This document shows positions 1 to 13,000 of a DNA stretch of 64,000 bases, one piece after another (position 1 is the first letter of the stretch; each line of letters starts with the position of its first letter). The stretch is from NCBI GenBank assembly GCA_020796225.1, contig CM036762.1, positions 49,133,407-49,197,406 of the forward strand, in the 5' to 3' direction. The notes below the pieces were generated by a model, which had not been told where the DNA came from, made no database searches, and worked only from the letters and a program-made list of their open reading frames with translations. The DNA is from Arion vulgaris (Eukaryota > Mollusca > Gastropoda > Stylommatophora > Arionidae). Position numbers and translations under genes: made by a program.

Positions 1-1277
1 AGCAAGGATCAGTGTTTTAGAATGTGTTTTATCAGGGATCATTGTTTTAGAATGTGTTTTAGCAGAGATCATTGTTTTAGAATATGTTTTAGCAGAGATC
101 ATTGTTTTAGAATGTGTTTTAGCAGAGATCATTGTTTTAGAATGTGTTTTAGCAGAGATCATTGTTTTAGAATGTGTTTTATCAGGGATCATTGTTTTAG
201 AATGTGTTTTAGCAGGGATCATTGTTTTAGAATGTGTTTTAGCAAGGATCAGTGTTTTAGAATGTGTTTTAGCAGAGATCATTGTTTTAGAATGTGTTTT
301 AGCAAGGATCAGTATTTTAGAATGTGTTTTAGAAAGGATCAGTGTTTTAGAATGTGTTTTATCAGGGATCATTGTTTTAGAATGTGTTTTAGCAGAGATC
401 ATTGTTTTAGCAAGGATCAGTGTTTTAGAATGTGTTTTATCAGGGATCATTGTTTTAGAATGTGTTTTAGCAGAGATCATTGTTTTAGAATGTGTTTTAG
501 CAGAGATCATTGTTTTAGAATGTGTTTTAGCAGGGATCAGTGTTTTAGAATGTGTTTTAGCAGAGATCATTGTTTTAGAATGTGTTTTAGCAGAGATCAT
601 TGTTTTAGCAGGGATCAGTGTTTTAGAATGTGTTTTAGCAGAGATCATTGTTTTAGAATGTGTTTTAGCAAGGATCAGTATTTTAGAATGTGTTTTAGAA
701 AGGATCAGTGTTTTAGAATGTGTTTTATCAGGGATCATTGTTTTAGAATGTGTTTTAGCAGAGATCATTGTTTTAGCAAGGATCAGTGTTTTAGAATGTG
801 TTTTATCAGGGATCACTGTTTTAGAATGTGTTTTAGCAAGGATCATTGTTTTAGAATGTGTTTTAGCAGAGATCATTGTTTTAGAATGTGTTTTATCAGG
901 GATCATTGTTTTAGCATGTGTTTTAGCAGAGATCATTGTTTTAGCAGGGATCATTGTTTTAGGATGTGTTTTAGCAGAGATCAGTGTTTTAGCAGGGATA
1001 AGTGTTTTAGCAGGGATCATTGTTTTAGAATGTGTTTTAGCAGAGATCAGTGTTTTAGCAGGGATAAGTGTATTATCAGGGATCAGTGTTTTAGAATGTG
1101 TTTTAGCAAGGATCAGTGTTTTAGAATGTGTTTTAGCAGGGATCATTGTTTTAGAATGTGTTTTAGCAGAGATCAGTGTTTTAGAACGTGTTTTTATCAG
1201 AGATCAGTGTTTTAGAATGTGTTTTAGCAGAGATCAGTGTTTTAGAACGTGTTTTTATCAGAGATCAGTGTTTTAGA
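1..1277 (+). repeat. 30-bp minisatellite array
   Basis: Tandem array of a roughly 30-bp unit built from two half-motifs, TTTTAGCAGAGATCATTG and TTTTAGAATGTG. Some units are shortened by direct fusion of the first half-motif to itself (near 408, 600, 770 and 940-1060). Because the unit is a multiple of three and one frame has no stop, the + strand is open for almost 400 codons, reading as a ten-residue repeat of the type MCFSRDHCFR. No start context, splice structure or family match supports a protein. The array begins before the window and ends at the switch to unique sequence near 1277. Confidence 0.93.
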
Positions 1278-1832
1278 ATGGGTCATACTAGCACTGTTCC
1301 TATATACATTTCTTTATCCTCCAAAATGTATGTGACATGTATATTTAAAAAAATTTTCTTCATTATAAACAATTGAGACTCTCTGTCTTAGTTTGCAAAG
1401 ACATTTGTGAAACTTGTTATTGGTTACATAACTGATGCCAAATGTGCAGAATTTATGGGGAAATCTGGTACATCAGTTGGGTGATCGCGAGAGAGATTTC
1501 ATTTTGCTTTACCTCAATTAAGCTACATGGTGTATGTAAAGTACCATTAAATTAAACAAAATTAGGAATGTAAACTCTTTATCTAATCATTATTTTGACA
1601 CTAAAAATAGCAATACACTACTTTGTATATATATATATATATATATGTAATGGCTAGCAGTCATTAGGAGTGTTGTATTCCTGAAACAAGAGCTGTGGAA
1701 GAATATAATAACCATAACCTACACCTGCTTTCACTGCACTTGATGATGATGGTTCCTGCTGACATAATCAAACCAAGTTTCAGATTGTTTAATCTAAAAA
1801 CATATCAAATCTTAGCTAGTTCCTAATTAAAT
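1278..1832. other. intergenic, mostly unique, with a (TA)n run
   Basis: No gene seen. A short TA/AT microsatellite lies at about 1626-1648. The stretch at about 1450-1500 resembles part of the inserted repeat at 18187-18382 (both contain GGAAATCTGGTACATC). Confidence 0.5.
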
Positions 1833-1843
1833 ATGTTTGAATA

Positions 1844-2183
1844 CGGGGACTGCCTAGAGTAGTTGATAGTAGCTCGGCCTGCTAGCTGTGAGACGCCTCA
1901 TAGCTCGGGTTCGAACCTACAGTTCGGCATTTGTTCGAGTCCCTGGTCTTACTCAGGACGATAACGTGAGTACCTCTGAAGTCGGAGAAAATCTGCCTGT
2001 ATGGCGAATGAATACTAATTACGAGTACATTGAGCACACGGCTGCCAGTGTAAAGTAATTTACAATGTGCACGCTGCTGCCATTGTAAGAAATTGGAAAA
2101 ACGGATTTTCACGCAAAAATCAGTTTCAGAGATGAAACTTTGTCTGAGTTGAAAGCGGACGAACGAAAAAAAAAAAAAAAAAA
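1844..2183 (+). mobile_element. tRNA-derived SINE (family C) with poly(A) tail
   Basis: Head with a B-box-like GGTTCGAACCT near 1908, a body containing ACCTCTGAAGTC and CACGCAAAAATCAG, and a long A tail. Perfect 11-bp target duplications ATGTTTGAATA flank it at 1833-1843 and 2184-2194. A second copy in reverse orientation lies at 55682-56011. Confidence 0.9.
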
Positions 2184-2194
2184 ATGTTTGAATA

Positions 2195-2847
2195 TATTTT
2201 TTAAATTAAAGGTGCTTATTGTATTTTTCTTTTTTGTGACATTCATTAAAATCCTAAAGATATTATGATTCTAGTTCCTTTTTTTTTCATTTGCTCTAGT
2301 ATAGCCACTATATAAACCACTATTTGTGATTTTTTTAGTGACAATATGAGCCATTTAAGTGTATATTGTGGTGTTTATAATTCTTCTTTTATTTTATATT
2401 TTTCTCTAATCTTGTTTTGCCTCACAGAGTCAGGATAAGAAGAGATTTATAGAACAGGCTTTTGTGTGTGCTTCATAAATAGTGGTTTTTTTTACTGTCT
2501 ATGTTATTTTTGGGTTTCACCTTTAGCGTGGATGACCTTTTGCTTTGTATCCACTGTATCTGAGTAACATTGCTCTTTAAGGTGCACTGTCTGTTGGTAA
2601 TCTGCTCATGTGGACGAACCATTTAATGTGTTGTTTCTTAATGAAGCTCAGTACTGATGTTGTACCAACTTTTTTCCGGATGTCTTCATTTCAAAACACG
2701 GTCTCTTCTTGATATTCCAATCATTCTGTGTAAACACTTCTCCATCGTGGCTAGTTTTCTTCCATCATTTGATGTCAGCGTCCAGGGTTGGCACTAATAG
2801 CATAATGTTGGGAGAAAGATTGTGTTGAACAGTGTTCTTTTATTGTT
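2195..2847. other. intergenic, no feature recognised
   Basis: AT-rich sequence with T runs. No exon, RNA gene or repeat was recognised here. Confidence 0.4.
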
Positions 2848-2856
2848 CAATGTGAT

Positions 2857-3113
2857 CTTCTTCTTCTTTGCGGTCGTTCTTTACGACCAATTTTAATCAC
2901 TCTTTGTGCTTTGTTTGATCTTTGCCAAGAACATGTATACGTTGCACATTGGTTTGATAGGCCCCTAAACGCATAAGACTTCTACACGTTTAGGACACAT
3001 GCATCCGATTTCAGCCAAACCTCCTTAGTCGCCTCCTACAACATGCGTGGCAGGTAACAGTGGTTCCATTCTTAACACCCCAAACTTGGGCCCCGCTAAC
3101 CACTCGGGCGGTT
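2857..3113 (-). mobile_element. SINE family A, full length
   Basis: Reverse-strand copy of the SINE that reads, in its own direction, from a head CCCGAGTGGTTA through GGCGACTAAGGAGGTTTGG to a (GAA)n tail. Target duplications CAATGTGAT lie at 2848-2856 and 3114-3122. Confidence 0.88.
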
Positions 3114-3173
3114 CAATGTGATAAGTTTGCATTTCAAAATTGATGCCATTTGTCCCATGATTTGGTTTATTGC

Positions 3174-3416
3174 ACACGTGTGTTGCCAGGGCCCGCGAGG
3201 GAAGCAAAGAATAGTAATACTGCGACCTACAAGGCATGTCGTTAGAAGTGACTGAGGTAGGGGCCTAGGAAACTACCTAGTAAATAAAAAGTGTAGCAGA
3301 AATCGGATGTGCTGGCCTACTTGGAGACGCACAATCGCTCTTAGGCTCAGATCACATACAAATCACAAAGAGTGGTTTAATAAGTGGTCGATATGGAGCG
3401 TTCAAAGATGAAGAAG
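3174..3416 (+). mobile_element. SINE family B
   Basis: Head CACGTGTGTTGCC, central AAGCAAAGAATAGTA, AGAAATCGGATGTGCTGGCC and AAGTGGTCGATATGGAGCG, ending in GAAGAAG. It lies about 600 bp upstream of the RpL13A start region. The first about 90 bp are similar to the head of family A. Confidence 0.85.
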
Positions 3417-4028
3417 TTAATGTTGTTTGCTAATCTGGCGTATCTCCTCTGTTTTGCTGCTGCAGTTACAGAAGTCTACAAAACACCACACGGTAGCGAA
3501 GTATATGAGCGTGGATGGCATTGAAGTATATTCTTTTTCTTGTAGATCGCAGTGTCACTACTCTTTGCTCCCCTTTCGAGTCACAGCAATACACAGGCGT
3601 AATTGGTGAATCTGACCAAGTATTTTATAGTTAGTAGAAAGACGTGTTAGAAAAAAAAAGACTTGATGGATTCTTTGTTGAAATGTTTGGTCGCAAACGC
3701 TAACTCTTCTGATTTTTTCTTCTCTGTTGTTTGCAAGTCCAGATATTTACCGAACCTGCCTATGTATATACGTATCAAGTATTTGTTTGTTTCTCTATTC
3801 ATCATTCACTGACCTCGAGACTTTCCCAGAATGATTGTTATTTTTATCAACCTGTCTAACCACAGCCAACTCTAAATAACTTTATAGTTGGCTCTGGTCT
3901 AGCCTGAACATGATGATGATTAATCTTCGTCTCAAATCTGTGCACGGTTACAATTTAGTATTTCCGGTTTTTCTTCCAATCGTTGAGCCCCTTTTACATG
4001 CTGGTGGAGACCCCTAACTTAAGACGTA
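3417..4028. other. upstream region of RpL13A
   Basis: No coding feature. It contains a fragment around 3855-3905 with TATAGTTGGCTCTG, a motif also found (either strand) near 20590, 40035 and 49755, so a dispersed repeat piece. The core promoter of RpL13A should lie at its right end; no TATA box is obvious. Confidence 0.4.
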
Positions 4029-4039
4029 CTTCCTTTTCC
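4029..4039 (+). promoter_or_regulatory. 5'TOP-like transcription start of RpL13A
   Basis: CTTCCTTTTCC is a C-starting uninterrupted pyrimidine tract 9 nt before the ATG of exon 1. Such 5'TOP starts are typical of ribosomal protein genes in animals and mediate growth-dependent translation. The exact start base is inferred. Confidence 0.65.
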
Positions 4040-4047
4040 AGTTCGAC

Positions 4048-7000
4048 ATGGGTTTCACAAGTCAGGTACACGTTTTTGAAGTTAATAAATGAGAATGTAT
4101 GACCGTTTCAGTGTTAATATGTACAGCCTTTCGGTATACTGTATAAAACGATGATATTCAGTTAACTAGGGGAGTGTTGTGCATGTTGAATCATGAGAGT
4201 TGCATCGAATCCATCCATAAATATCCATCACTCAGTATCACTCAATTTAATTAACCGTACACTCACACTCACACTGCAGGCGTACCTCAGTTGAGTTTAG
4301 CTGATTAGCCGGCGTAGCAATATTTATTTTATACCATGTGAATCACATTGTGATCATACTTACTGTGAGTTCAGTGGTAGTAATAATAACTGACCACTGC
4401 TGTGTGACTGAATCAGTGAATGTCGATCCGGAGGATTTCGAAGAAATAGTAAAGATTGCACCAAGACAAAGAATGTGTGAATGTACTGAAAAGAACTCAC
4501 GAGTCACTGTAGTAGTGTTAGTAAGCGTTGTTTCGGACATGTGCTCCATACGGAGCGGAACCCGCAAAGGAGTATATGTTTTTAATGGCGGGCATCCTGT
4601 TACTGTTTTAGTGTTAGTTTCAAGTGAGACAATCAATGAATGATGAAGTGTGCTCTCCTCTAGGGCGATTTAGACCCATACTGGCCATACACTTAAAAAA
4701 GGATAGTGTAAGAAAGGATTACTCTGTTATGTTGCATATCATATCCAGCAGTTAGTCCCTTCACTTCCTCCAGTCCTGGCACTGCAGCGTCAATGGAGAT
4801 GTTCCTAGAACTGACTGAGTTAAGGTATTTTAACCTTTTGAATTAAAAATTAAGTACCTTCACTAAAAATCACTTGCAGGAGGATCTAACTTGGATCTTT
4901 TTTTTATTTTTAACCCTGGTTGGGGGCATATATATACCACCACCACCAACTTGTGCCAAGTCTTCATATCTTTAGCTATCTCCTGCGGCTCTTCCTGACA
5001 TCATGATCATGGTTAATCTCTGCCTCCAAATCTCCTCTTCGTGTATTTATTTCAATCTTTCTCTACAAGTTCCAGGCAAGTACATTCTTGTTATATTCCT
5101 TTGATTTTTTTCATAAGGTGTATTCAATCTCTAGCACTGTCATTTCTTGGTTCACTGGGATGTCTCGTTCTTTCAAAACTTTGTGACTGTATCATACCAT
5201 CTCTCAGTAACTATATTCTTTGTAGACACCAGTTGAATGTTTGCAATTTATTTAGTATTTTTCAAGGTCTCTGACCATACAGCAGAACTGCTTTAACCCT
5301 GAGATTCCGGTATATTTGAGATGAATTATTTGAATTGATTTTTGTTCACAAGCTGGGTTTTTTTTTTTTAAATCTAGAGATCAGAATACATCAAGAACAG
5401 TGTCAGAATCTACGTAATACATAAAATAAGTTAAATTTTAGCACAGTTTAATACTATAAGAGAGTATAGTTCGGTCCCTTGCAAATATTATCAAATATAA
5501 TAAGCAAGAATATTGGAAATTGTATAGTACTTGTAAGTAAAAATTGTAAGTAAAAATTGTATAGTACTTATTTCAATATTTGTGCCAATTTTGAAATATC
5601 TCTGCTGTTAATGTTCAGAAGCTCATGGAAATGTTTTTTTAAAAGTACACGTGGCCAGGGTTAAAAAAATTAACATTTGAATTTCCTCTATTTTAGTTCC
5701 TGATTTGATTTCTGTAAACATCTAAAAAATTTCCTAATGCAAGAAAGCTCGTTGAAATGAGTAGTTTGTGTCCACCTCGGAAGTCTGAGAAGGCACGCCT
5801 GTATGGCAGGGGACACTGATAATAAGGAAAGCATGTTGTCACGCAAAAATCAGTCAGAAGTGCCAAGCACCCTGGCTACACCTGAATTCTTAGGCAAATG
5901 CAAGTAGTAGTAGTGTGTGTCATGTACCATTAGTACCATCCACAACATAATTTCGGTAGTAATAGTGCATGACAAAATCATATATGCTGGGCCAAAATGC
6001 ACAGATATTGCAGACTTTAAAAAAATGTATAACGTACTTTCTCTTAAATGACACAAAACTCAGTTTATAAAGTAGTTATGCTAAAGCTATCAAACAAGAA
6101 AAAATATAAATAACTGAAGCCTGTACATCTGAATATCTTGCCTTCTGAAATAGTTTTTTTTTTAATCCACAAAATAATAGTGTTCATAGCTCATGTTATG
6201 GCAACAAACTCTTTCTTGTACAGAACCACAGTAGCTTATCTGTACTGATTCTGCTGTGCTTGGCAACAGTTCTGATCCACTGTTGAACAGATAATTCCTA
6301 TTCTGATTTCTCCCCACACAATACACACTCATCAGTATGCTACAAACATAGTGATATAAATATCCCCATCATTGGAAATCTGCTTATAATGGATATTGCA
6401 CTACTCTATACTTTATCATCGCAAGGGTGCTATTGATGTCACATAGCTACCCAAGCCTTTGTATTGTAGTTTGAAGGTACTCTAAGCAGAATATGAAATC
6501 ACTTACTAAACATTGCATTCAGTTATTTATTTTTTTCATCTCCAGCCTATTGTTATTGATGGCCGCGGACATCTCCTAGGCCGTCTAGCAGCCATTGTGG
6601 CCAAGACATTATTGAATGGTAAGTACTTTTCAGTATTTTAATATGCTCTTCACATACCGAACCTAAAGATCTGCAATAGAACATCTAAATCAGCTAACCA
6701 CTGTTACCTGCTATGTATGTCGAAGAGGCGACTAAGGAGGTTTGGCTGAAATCGGATGCACATGTCCTAAACATGTAGAAGTCTGCGTTTAGTGGCCTAC
6801 CAAACCAATGTGCAACGTAAACACATTCTTGGCAAAGATCATACATATCACAAAGAGTGATTAAAATTAGTCGTAAAGAACGAATGCAAAGAAGAAGCTG
6901 ACCACCAGCAACAAAGTATCACTACAATGAATTCCAGCATACTGATTTTGACAAGAAATCAACCTCTGGCATGGCTCTACACAGGCACCAAAAAAGTAAC

Positions 7001-10000
7001 AATTTCATCACATAATCTCACCAAAGGATTAAAAAAACACCAAACAGAAAGAGATGGAGTTGGCTACCAAATTGAAAAAACAGGTGACTGAATTGAATTT
7101 GTCCTATTTTCCCTGTGCATGTGTATGTATAAATTCAGCTGCAGTTTTCATAATTATCATGATTTTTATGAGTAATATACCATTTTTTAGGAAATGAATT
7201 TTCTTTAAAATAGATCTAAAAGAAATGCACTGGTGCTCCCAGCAGCTCATGGGAGCCAATCAGTTAAACAGGCAAAAATGACAATACCCTATCCAAAAGT
7301 ATCCAACACACCACAATTATATAGGCTCTACACAGGGTACTGTAAACTACATGCACACCTCCACAAAATAAAAGCTGTTCAAACTGGCTAGTGCTTATGC
7401 AAAAATGGTCAACACATTTTGCAAACCTGGCACTGCAAGACTAATTTGAAAGAAAAATGTGTGTGGCCCCAAAGATGACCAAGACTGCTCAAATCTCTCA
7501 TTTTAGATTTTAGAACTGATTGTAGAAGTACTCTAATATTGACATCGAGAAACATAGTTTGTGTACAGGTAATGCATACCACACATTTCACCTGTATGAA
7601 AAAAGTTTTAGGTATAACTACACTTGATATTTAGATAAACTACGCCAACGTCCGATAAATAGAACTTCAATATCATAATTATAGTGTTTATGTCTGCTTC
7701 AAATAATGTATATTTATCTCTTTATCAGGTCAAAGAGTTGTTGTTGTCAGGTGTGAAGGCATCAACATTTCTGGCAATTTCTACAGAAACAAATGTAAGT
7801 TATAAATCTGTCTTCGATGTAAGTGCTGGTCAGTAGTAAACCAATAGGTGTCTCCCGAATTGATATTGTACAACATGCTAATCTGTTTGATTAGTAGCCT
7901 GCAACTTTTTGTCACAACCACCTCCATTGCCGTTTATACTATATCTATAATACCTAACCACTCCTGAAGTGAGTCATAAATATACAGGTTAATGTACATC
8001 AAAATTAAAGTAAATGTGACCATAATTGCTATCATTGAAAACTAGTGCTGCTGGATGTTGTAATATTTCTCAACCAATTCCAAGTTCCAGGAAATTACAT
8101 ATATTTTGTAGCAGTGTAGATATTGATTTTTTAATAAAATCTTACTTCATTGCAACATGGAGTCAGATCATAGCACTTATGATTTAGTTCAGTCATCTTT
8201 AGTAAATTAGCCCTCACTGTAAGCACCAGATGTAACAGTGTAGATATTCATTTTTTTATAAAACTTTCTGTGAAATTGACCATATATAATAAGTATATAT
8301 TTGTAATTAAAAGAAGTTTACTGTGAAGTAGTTCTAAAACACAAATTTATAATTCTGCAAAGACCCTTCCTGTGTCATTTCTATTTAACCTCTGTTTGAG
8401 ATTTAAGATTTGGTAACCTGTTGTAAGCAAATTTGATAGGAATGACTCCATAGAAAAGACAACCAGAGATGTACCTCTGTACACAAACCTATCTGCTATA
8501 AAAGGATGATCAATTATGGATCTGCTCAGAGTGCAATGATATCAGTTTTGTTAATGATCTAAATTTGTCACATGCAGTTTACAGAAAAGATTGGCCCATT
8601 TATTTGTTTCTAGTGATTTCATGTACAGCATATAACTTTTTTGTATATTAATTTTCCCAGTGAAGTTTCTGAAATATCTGAAGAAACGTTGCAATGTGAA
8701 TCCAGCTCGTGGTCCCTTTCATTTCCGTGCTCCCAGCAAACAGTTTTGGAGAGTCGTCAGAGGTAATATAGCTTCATAAAAAAAAGCTAAAGAAAAAAAA
8801 TCGTATCACATTCATATCAAAATAGTATATTGACACTGGATATAGAAACTGATAGGGTAACATTAACAAATATATTGTTTTATTTGTACATAACTGCTAT
8901 AATTATCATTTTCAAAAATTAGTTATAAAGTAGCAATACGGACACTTGGTATATCAACTGATATTTTAAGATTGTTCAAAGACAAAAGTTGTTCGATTGT
9001 CTTGATCTCCAAAGGGCGTGTCCAATGACGCAAGTGACAAAGCTGTCAGTATTCTCTCTTTGTACGCAGAGTATTTTGTAAAAGATGATCAGAAGTCATT
9101 TTTCATTGTCACAGTCAGTAGAAGGTCCTATCTTTGGGCCATTGAATAGATGGTAGGTATCTCAGTAAGTTGTACTCAGATCTACTCATAGTTGGCATTT
9201 TTAAATAGTGTGTTCCACCAACATAGCTCCTTTTTTGATGAGGAACAACCAAACCCCCACCCCAGTTTTCTAGGGACATTTTCCCCAGACTGTCATCTAT
9301 TTCATTTTCCCATATGTTGCAGTGTGATGGTATCCGCTGAATCACTACTCTCTAGAAGTTAAATTCCCTAGAATAGTATCCATCAAATTATTCATAGATA
9401 TATCCCGCCCGAGTGGTTACCAGGTTCCAAATTTGGGGTGTAAAGAATAGAACCACTGTTACCTGCCACACGTCGTAAGAGGCGATTAAGGAGGTTTGGT
9501 TTGACTGAAATCGGATGTACGTGTCCTAAATTTGAAGAAGTCTGCGTTTAGGGGCCTACCAAACCAATGTGCAACATATACACGTTCTTGGCAAAGATCT
9601 AATATCACAGAGTTGTTAAAATTGGTCGTAAAGAACGAACGTGAAGAAGATATATCTGAGCTTGCAACTAACATCTGTTGTGATCACCAGTTTCCAGTAT
9701 AAGTAGTGGTAATGTGTGAGAATTAGATTACGTTTTACAGGCTGTGGAATGTTACTTAACTACATTCAATTACAAAAATGTACATATGCATAATATACAT
9801 TGTTAAACATTGGTGTGTTTGAAATTCAATGTAGCAAATGCATTCTTCTTAGGAATGTTGCCCCATAAAACTGCTCGTGGCAAAGATGCCCTGGAACGGC
9901 TCAAGGTCTTTGAAGGTATCCCACCACCATACGATAAGAAGAAACGCATGGTTGTACCATCAGCCCTAAAAGTCCTAAGACTTAATCCAGCAAGAAAGGT

Positions 10001-13000
10001 CTGTATACAAATACATTTGTGTTTTTAACAATTTAATTGTATTGTGCAAGTATTTTTCAGTGCTGTGTGCACTTTAAGGCTGGCCACTGGTTCACACTGT
10101 ACCCCATCAATATGCCTGGCTATAAACTGGTTTGTAATTGAGGTGGCTATATTGTCTAACAAGAAAGCACAATGTTTATTTCAACAAGATTGAACTGTGA
10201 ATACAAATAAAACTAACCGCATATGGGTGGTTCAAAAATTTTGCAGTAATCCGCTTGTTGTAGATCCCTTATTTAACAATTCTTTAGATAGAAAAAAATA
10301 TTTTTATATTTCATATCATCCAGTGATGTTATATTTACCTACATTGTCAGATCATAATGATAGATAAACATATTCTGAGGATGATGGGCCATACTTTGTT
10401 GCAACATGCAGTCAGGTCGTAGCACTTAAAATTTTGTTCAGTCATCTTTAGTAAATTGCCTTCACTGTAAACATCAGTTTTGGGCAAGTTAGAAATAATT
10501 CTAATGCAGAGACCAATGGTGGTAGAGTTTTGCAACTATTTTTGCTACATTTATCAGTTGTTTTTTCATTGTAGTAATAAACTAAATCTAACAGTGGTAC
10601 AAAACATGTATACAATGCTGGTTAATGTCCCATTAACTAATGTTGCTATTGAATAATGCACTGTGAAAGCATGCACAACTTATGCGCAGTGAGAATATAC
10701 AAGGGCAGCTCATGTCATTGGAAAGAATAATACACTACTTGAATTGTGAGTTGTAATATGACCTCCATAGGACGCTGAGGGGATAATTTATAACACATCA
10801 TTTTACTGGTTGGAATTTTGTGCCGTAACAGCACACACCACCATCCAAGTAGCCAGCCAGTTATCATAATTTAAAATTCCATTTTAAGTGATAAAAACTA
10901 GTACTCACTGAAGTTGTCACTGAAGATGCCATTTCCATCTGACTACATTATATCACACTTATGATTATCCGCAGTGTATTGGAAAGTCATTTGTGGGCAC
11001 CCATAAATTGTCTTCAGGAATGCATTTAGTAAATTGCCTAGGGTTACCCTGTTGCCTGTGATGATCACAAACCAAATATTTTGATTACAATCTGAAATCA
11101 ATTACATGCACTACCATCTGAGGCAAACATAGTCACTATTGTAGTTTTGACTTTCATTTACCACCCATATATCCTTGTTCTCTTATTACCCTAATTCAGT
11201 ACATGATATTCTTGTAGGTCTATGTTGAGATATTGTTTTGTTGGTTCAGTGTTTTGTGTTGTATTGAAGTCTTGTTTGTCATCCAGTGTTGTACAATTTA
11301 TTGACATTGTTAGCTTATAATGACACACACACATTCTAATGATAATATATCATTGAACAGGCAGTTATATCTTAGCACTAGTTTAGTTATTCATGTAGCA
11401 AAGCAAAAAACTTGCATCTCACTATAAAGCACTAGTTTTTGTTAGTTAACAATAAAGCTCTAATGTATAGTAGTATGGTCTTATTCATATTTGTGTGTTC
11501 TAATAATTATTTAACTGTTGCTGTAATTGATAAATTAAATAAGTTAAATTAAAATTATAGTGGATATATTTTGAGCAGCAAAAATAATTAGAAATCTTTT
11601 GTGATTATAGATCGGCACAGAAGAAGCTAAGACAATTATTAAACTAAGTAGAGCTATTCAGTGAAAATACTTTATATGTTGAAATGTTTTTTGTGTGTGG
11701 AGATTGATATCTTCAGAAACATTTGTGTATGGTAAACTTAATTTTTCCATAACCTTATTGCCTGTGATGATCACAAACCAAATATTTTGAGTAAAATCTG
11801 AAATCAATTACATGCACTACCATCTGAGGCAAATGTAGTCACTCTAGTAGTTATTTACTGATCCTACAAAATGTTTAACTCTATAGCACATGTCCTTAAA
11901 TTCTATAGATGAGTCGGTACATGTTAACCATGCACTTTCATGTTGAGATATTATTCTTTCTTTCTTTCTTTGAGATATTATTTTGTTAATGTAAAGTTGT
12001 TTTTTTAATTGCACATTCTTGCTTGTCATCATCCAGTGATGTTAAATTTACCTACATTGTCAGATTATATCATGATAGATACACATTTTTCTGAGGATGA
12101 TAATATATCATTGAACTTCGTAGTCATGTTTTAGCACTTATTTATTTGCATAATCATGGAGCAAGCAAGGAACTGCATCTCACTGTAAAGCACATATTTT
12201 TGCTAGTTACTAGACTGTTCTAATATAAAGATAAGATGCTTAATTGTGAAACTATACATTTGTTTATGTTGTGTTCTATTGACTGTTTAATAGTTGTTGG
12301 AATTAACATTCTGCAAGATAGCACTATTTATTATGTTAAAACATTTCAGATGTATTTTCAAGCAACAAACACACTTATTCACTAATATGTGTCCACCCGA
12401 GTGGTTACCGGGCCCAAATTTGGGGTGTAAAGAATAGAACCACTGTTACCTGTCACGCATGTCGTAAGAAGCGATTAAGAGGTTTGGCTGAAATCGGATG
12501 CACATGTCCTAAACGTGTAGAAGTCTATGCATTTAGGGGCCTACCAAACCAATGTGCAACGTATATACACATTCTTGGCAAAGATCAAACATATCATAAA
12601 GAGTGATTAAAATTGGTCGTAATGTGTGGTGTTATTAAAGAACAGCACACTGAAGATGATGTGGAGATATTTCATTTGTGGGGATTGTTAATACATCTTA
12701 AAAATGTGTATAGTGAATTGTAAACTGTTTTACTTTTCCATACGTTATTCCATTGCCTGTGATGATCACAAACCAAACATTTTGAGCACAATCTGAAATC
12801 AATTACATGCACTACCATCTGAGGCAAAATTCTAGTTTTTACTGTCCATACACGCCTGTGTGTTGCCGGGGCCCGCAATGGAAGCAAAGAATAACACCAC
12901 TGCGACCTACACTGCATGTCGTAAGAGGCGACTAATGTAGGCACTAGGGATGCCACCCTAGTAAATAAAAAGCAGCGCAGAAATCAGATGTGCTGGCCTA

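Larger units (their letters stand above)
4066..6545 (+). other. RpL13A intron 1 content
   Basis: Holds a decayed LINE 3' fragment (4906-5310) and a SINE core fragment (5762-5900). The stretch 4170-4700 has open frames of about 100 codons on both strands that match nothing I recognise. No box C/D snoRNA was found in this intron. Confidence 0.5.

Noticed and set aside
22..1215. 397-codon open frame
   Set aside because: Entirely minisatellite; open only because the repeat unit is divisible by three.
1..1277. CRISPR-like direct repeats
   Set aside because: Repeats are contiguous with no unique spacers, and the window is eukaryotic.
4338..4643. 101-codon frame in RpL13A intron 1
   Set aside because: An almost equal frame exists on the opposite strand, no domain is visible and it lies inside an intron.
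6619..9852. U32 or U35 homologues in RpL13A introns 2-4, as in vertebrates
   Set aside because: No C and D boxes with the expected guides and closing stem were found by eye.
12672..12956. 94- and 119-codon minus-strand frames (also 14666-15025)
   Set aside because: They are antisense to SNORD33 and SINE B sequence, present twice because of the 2-kb duplication.
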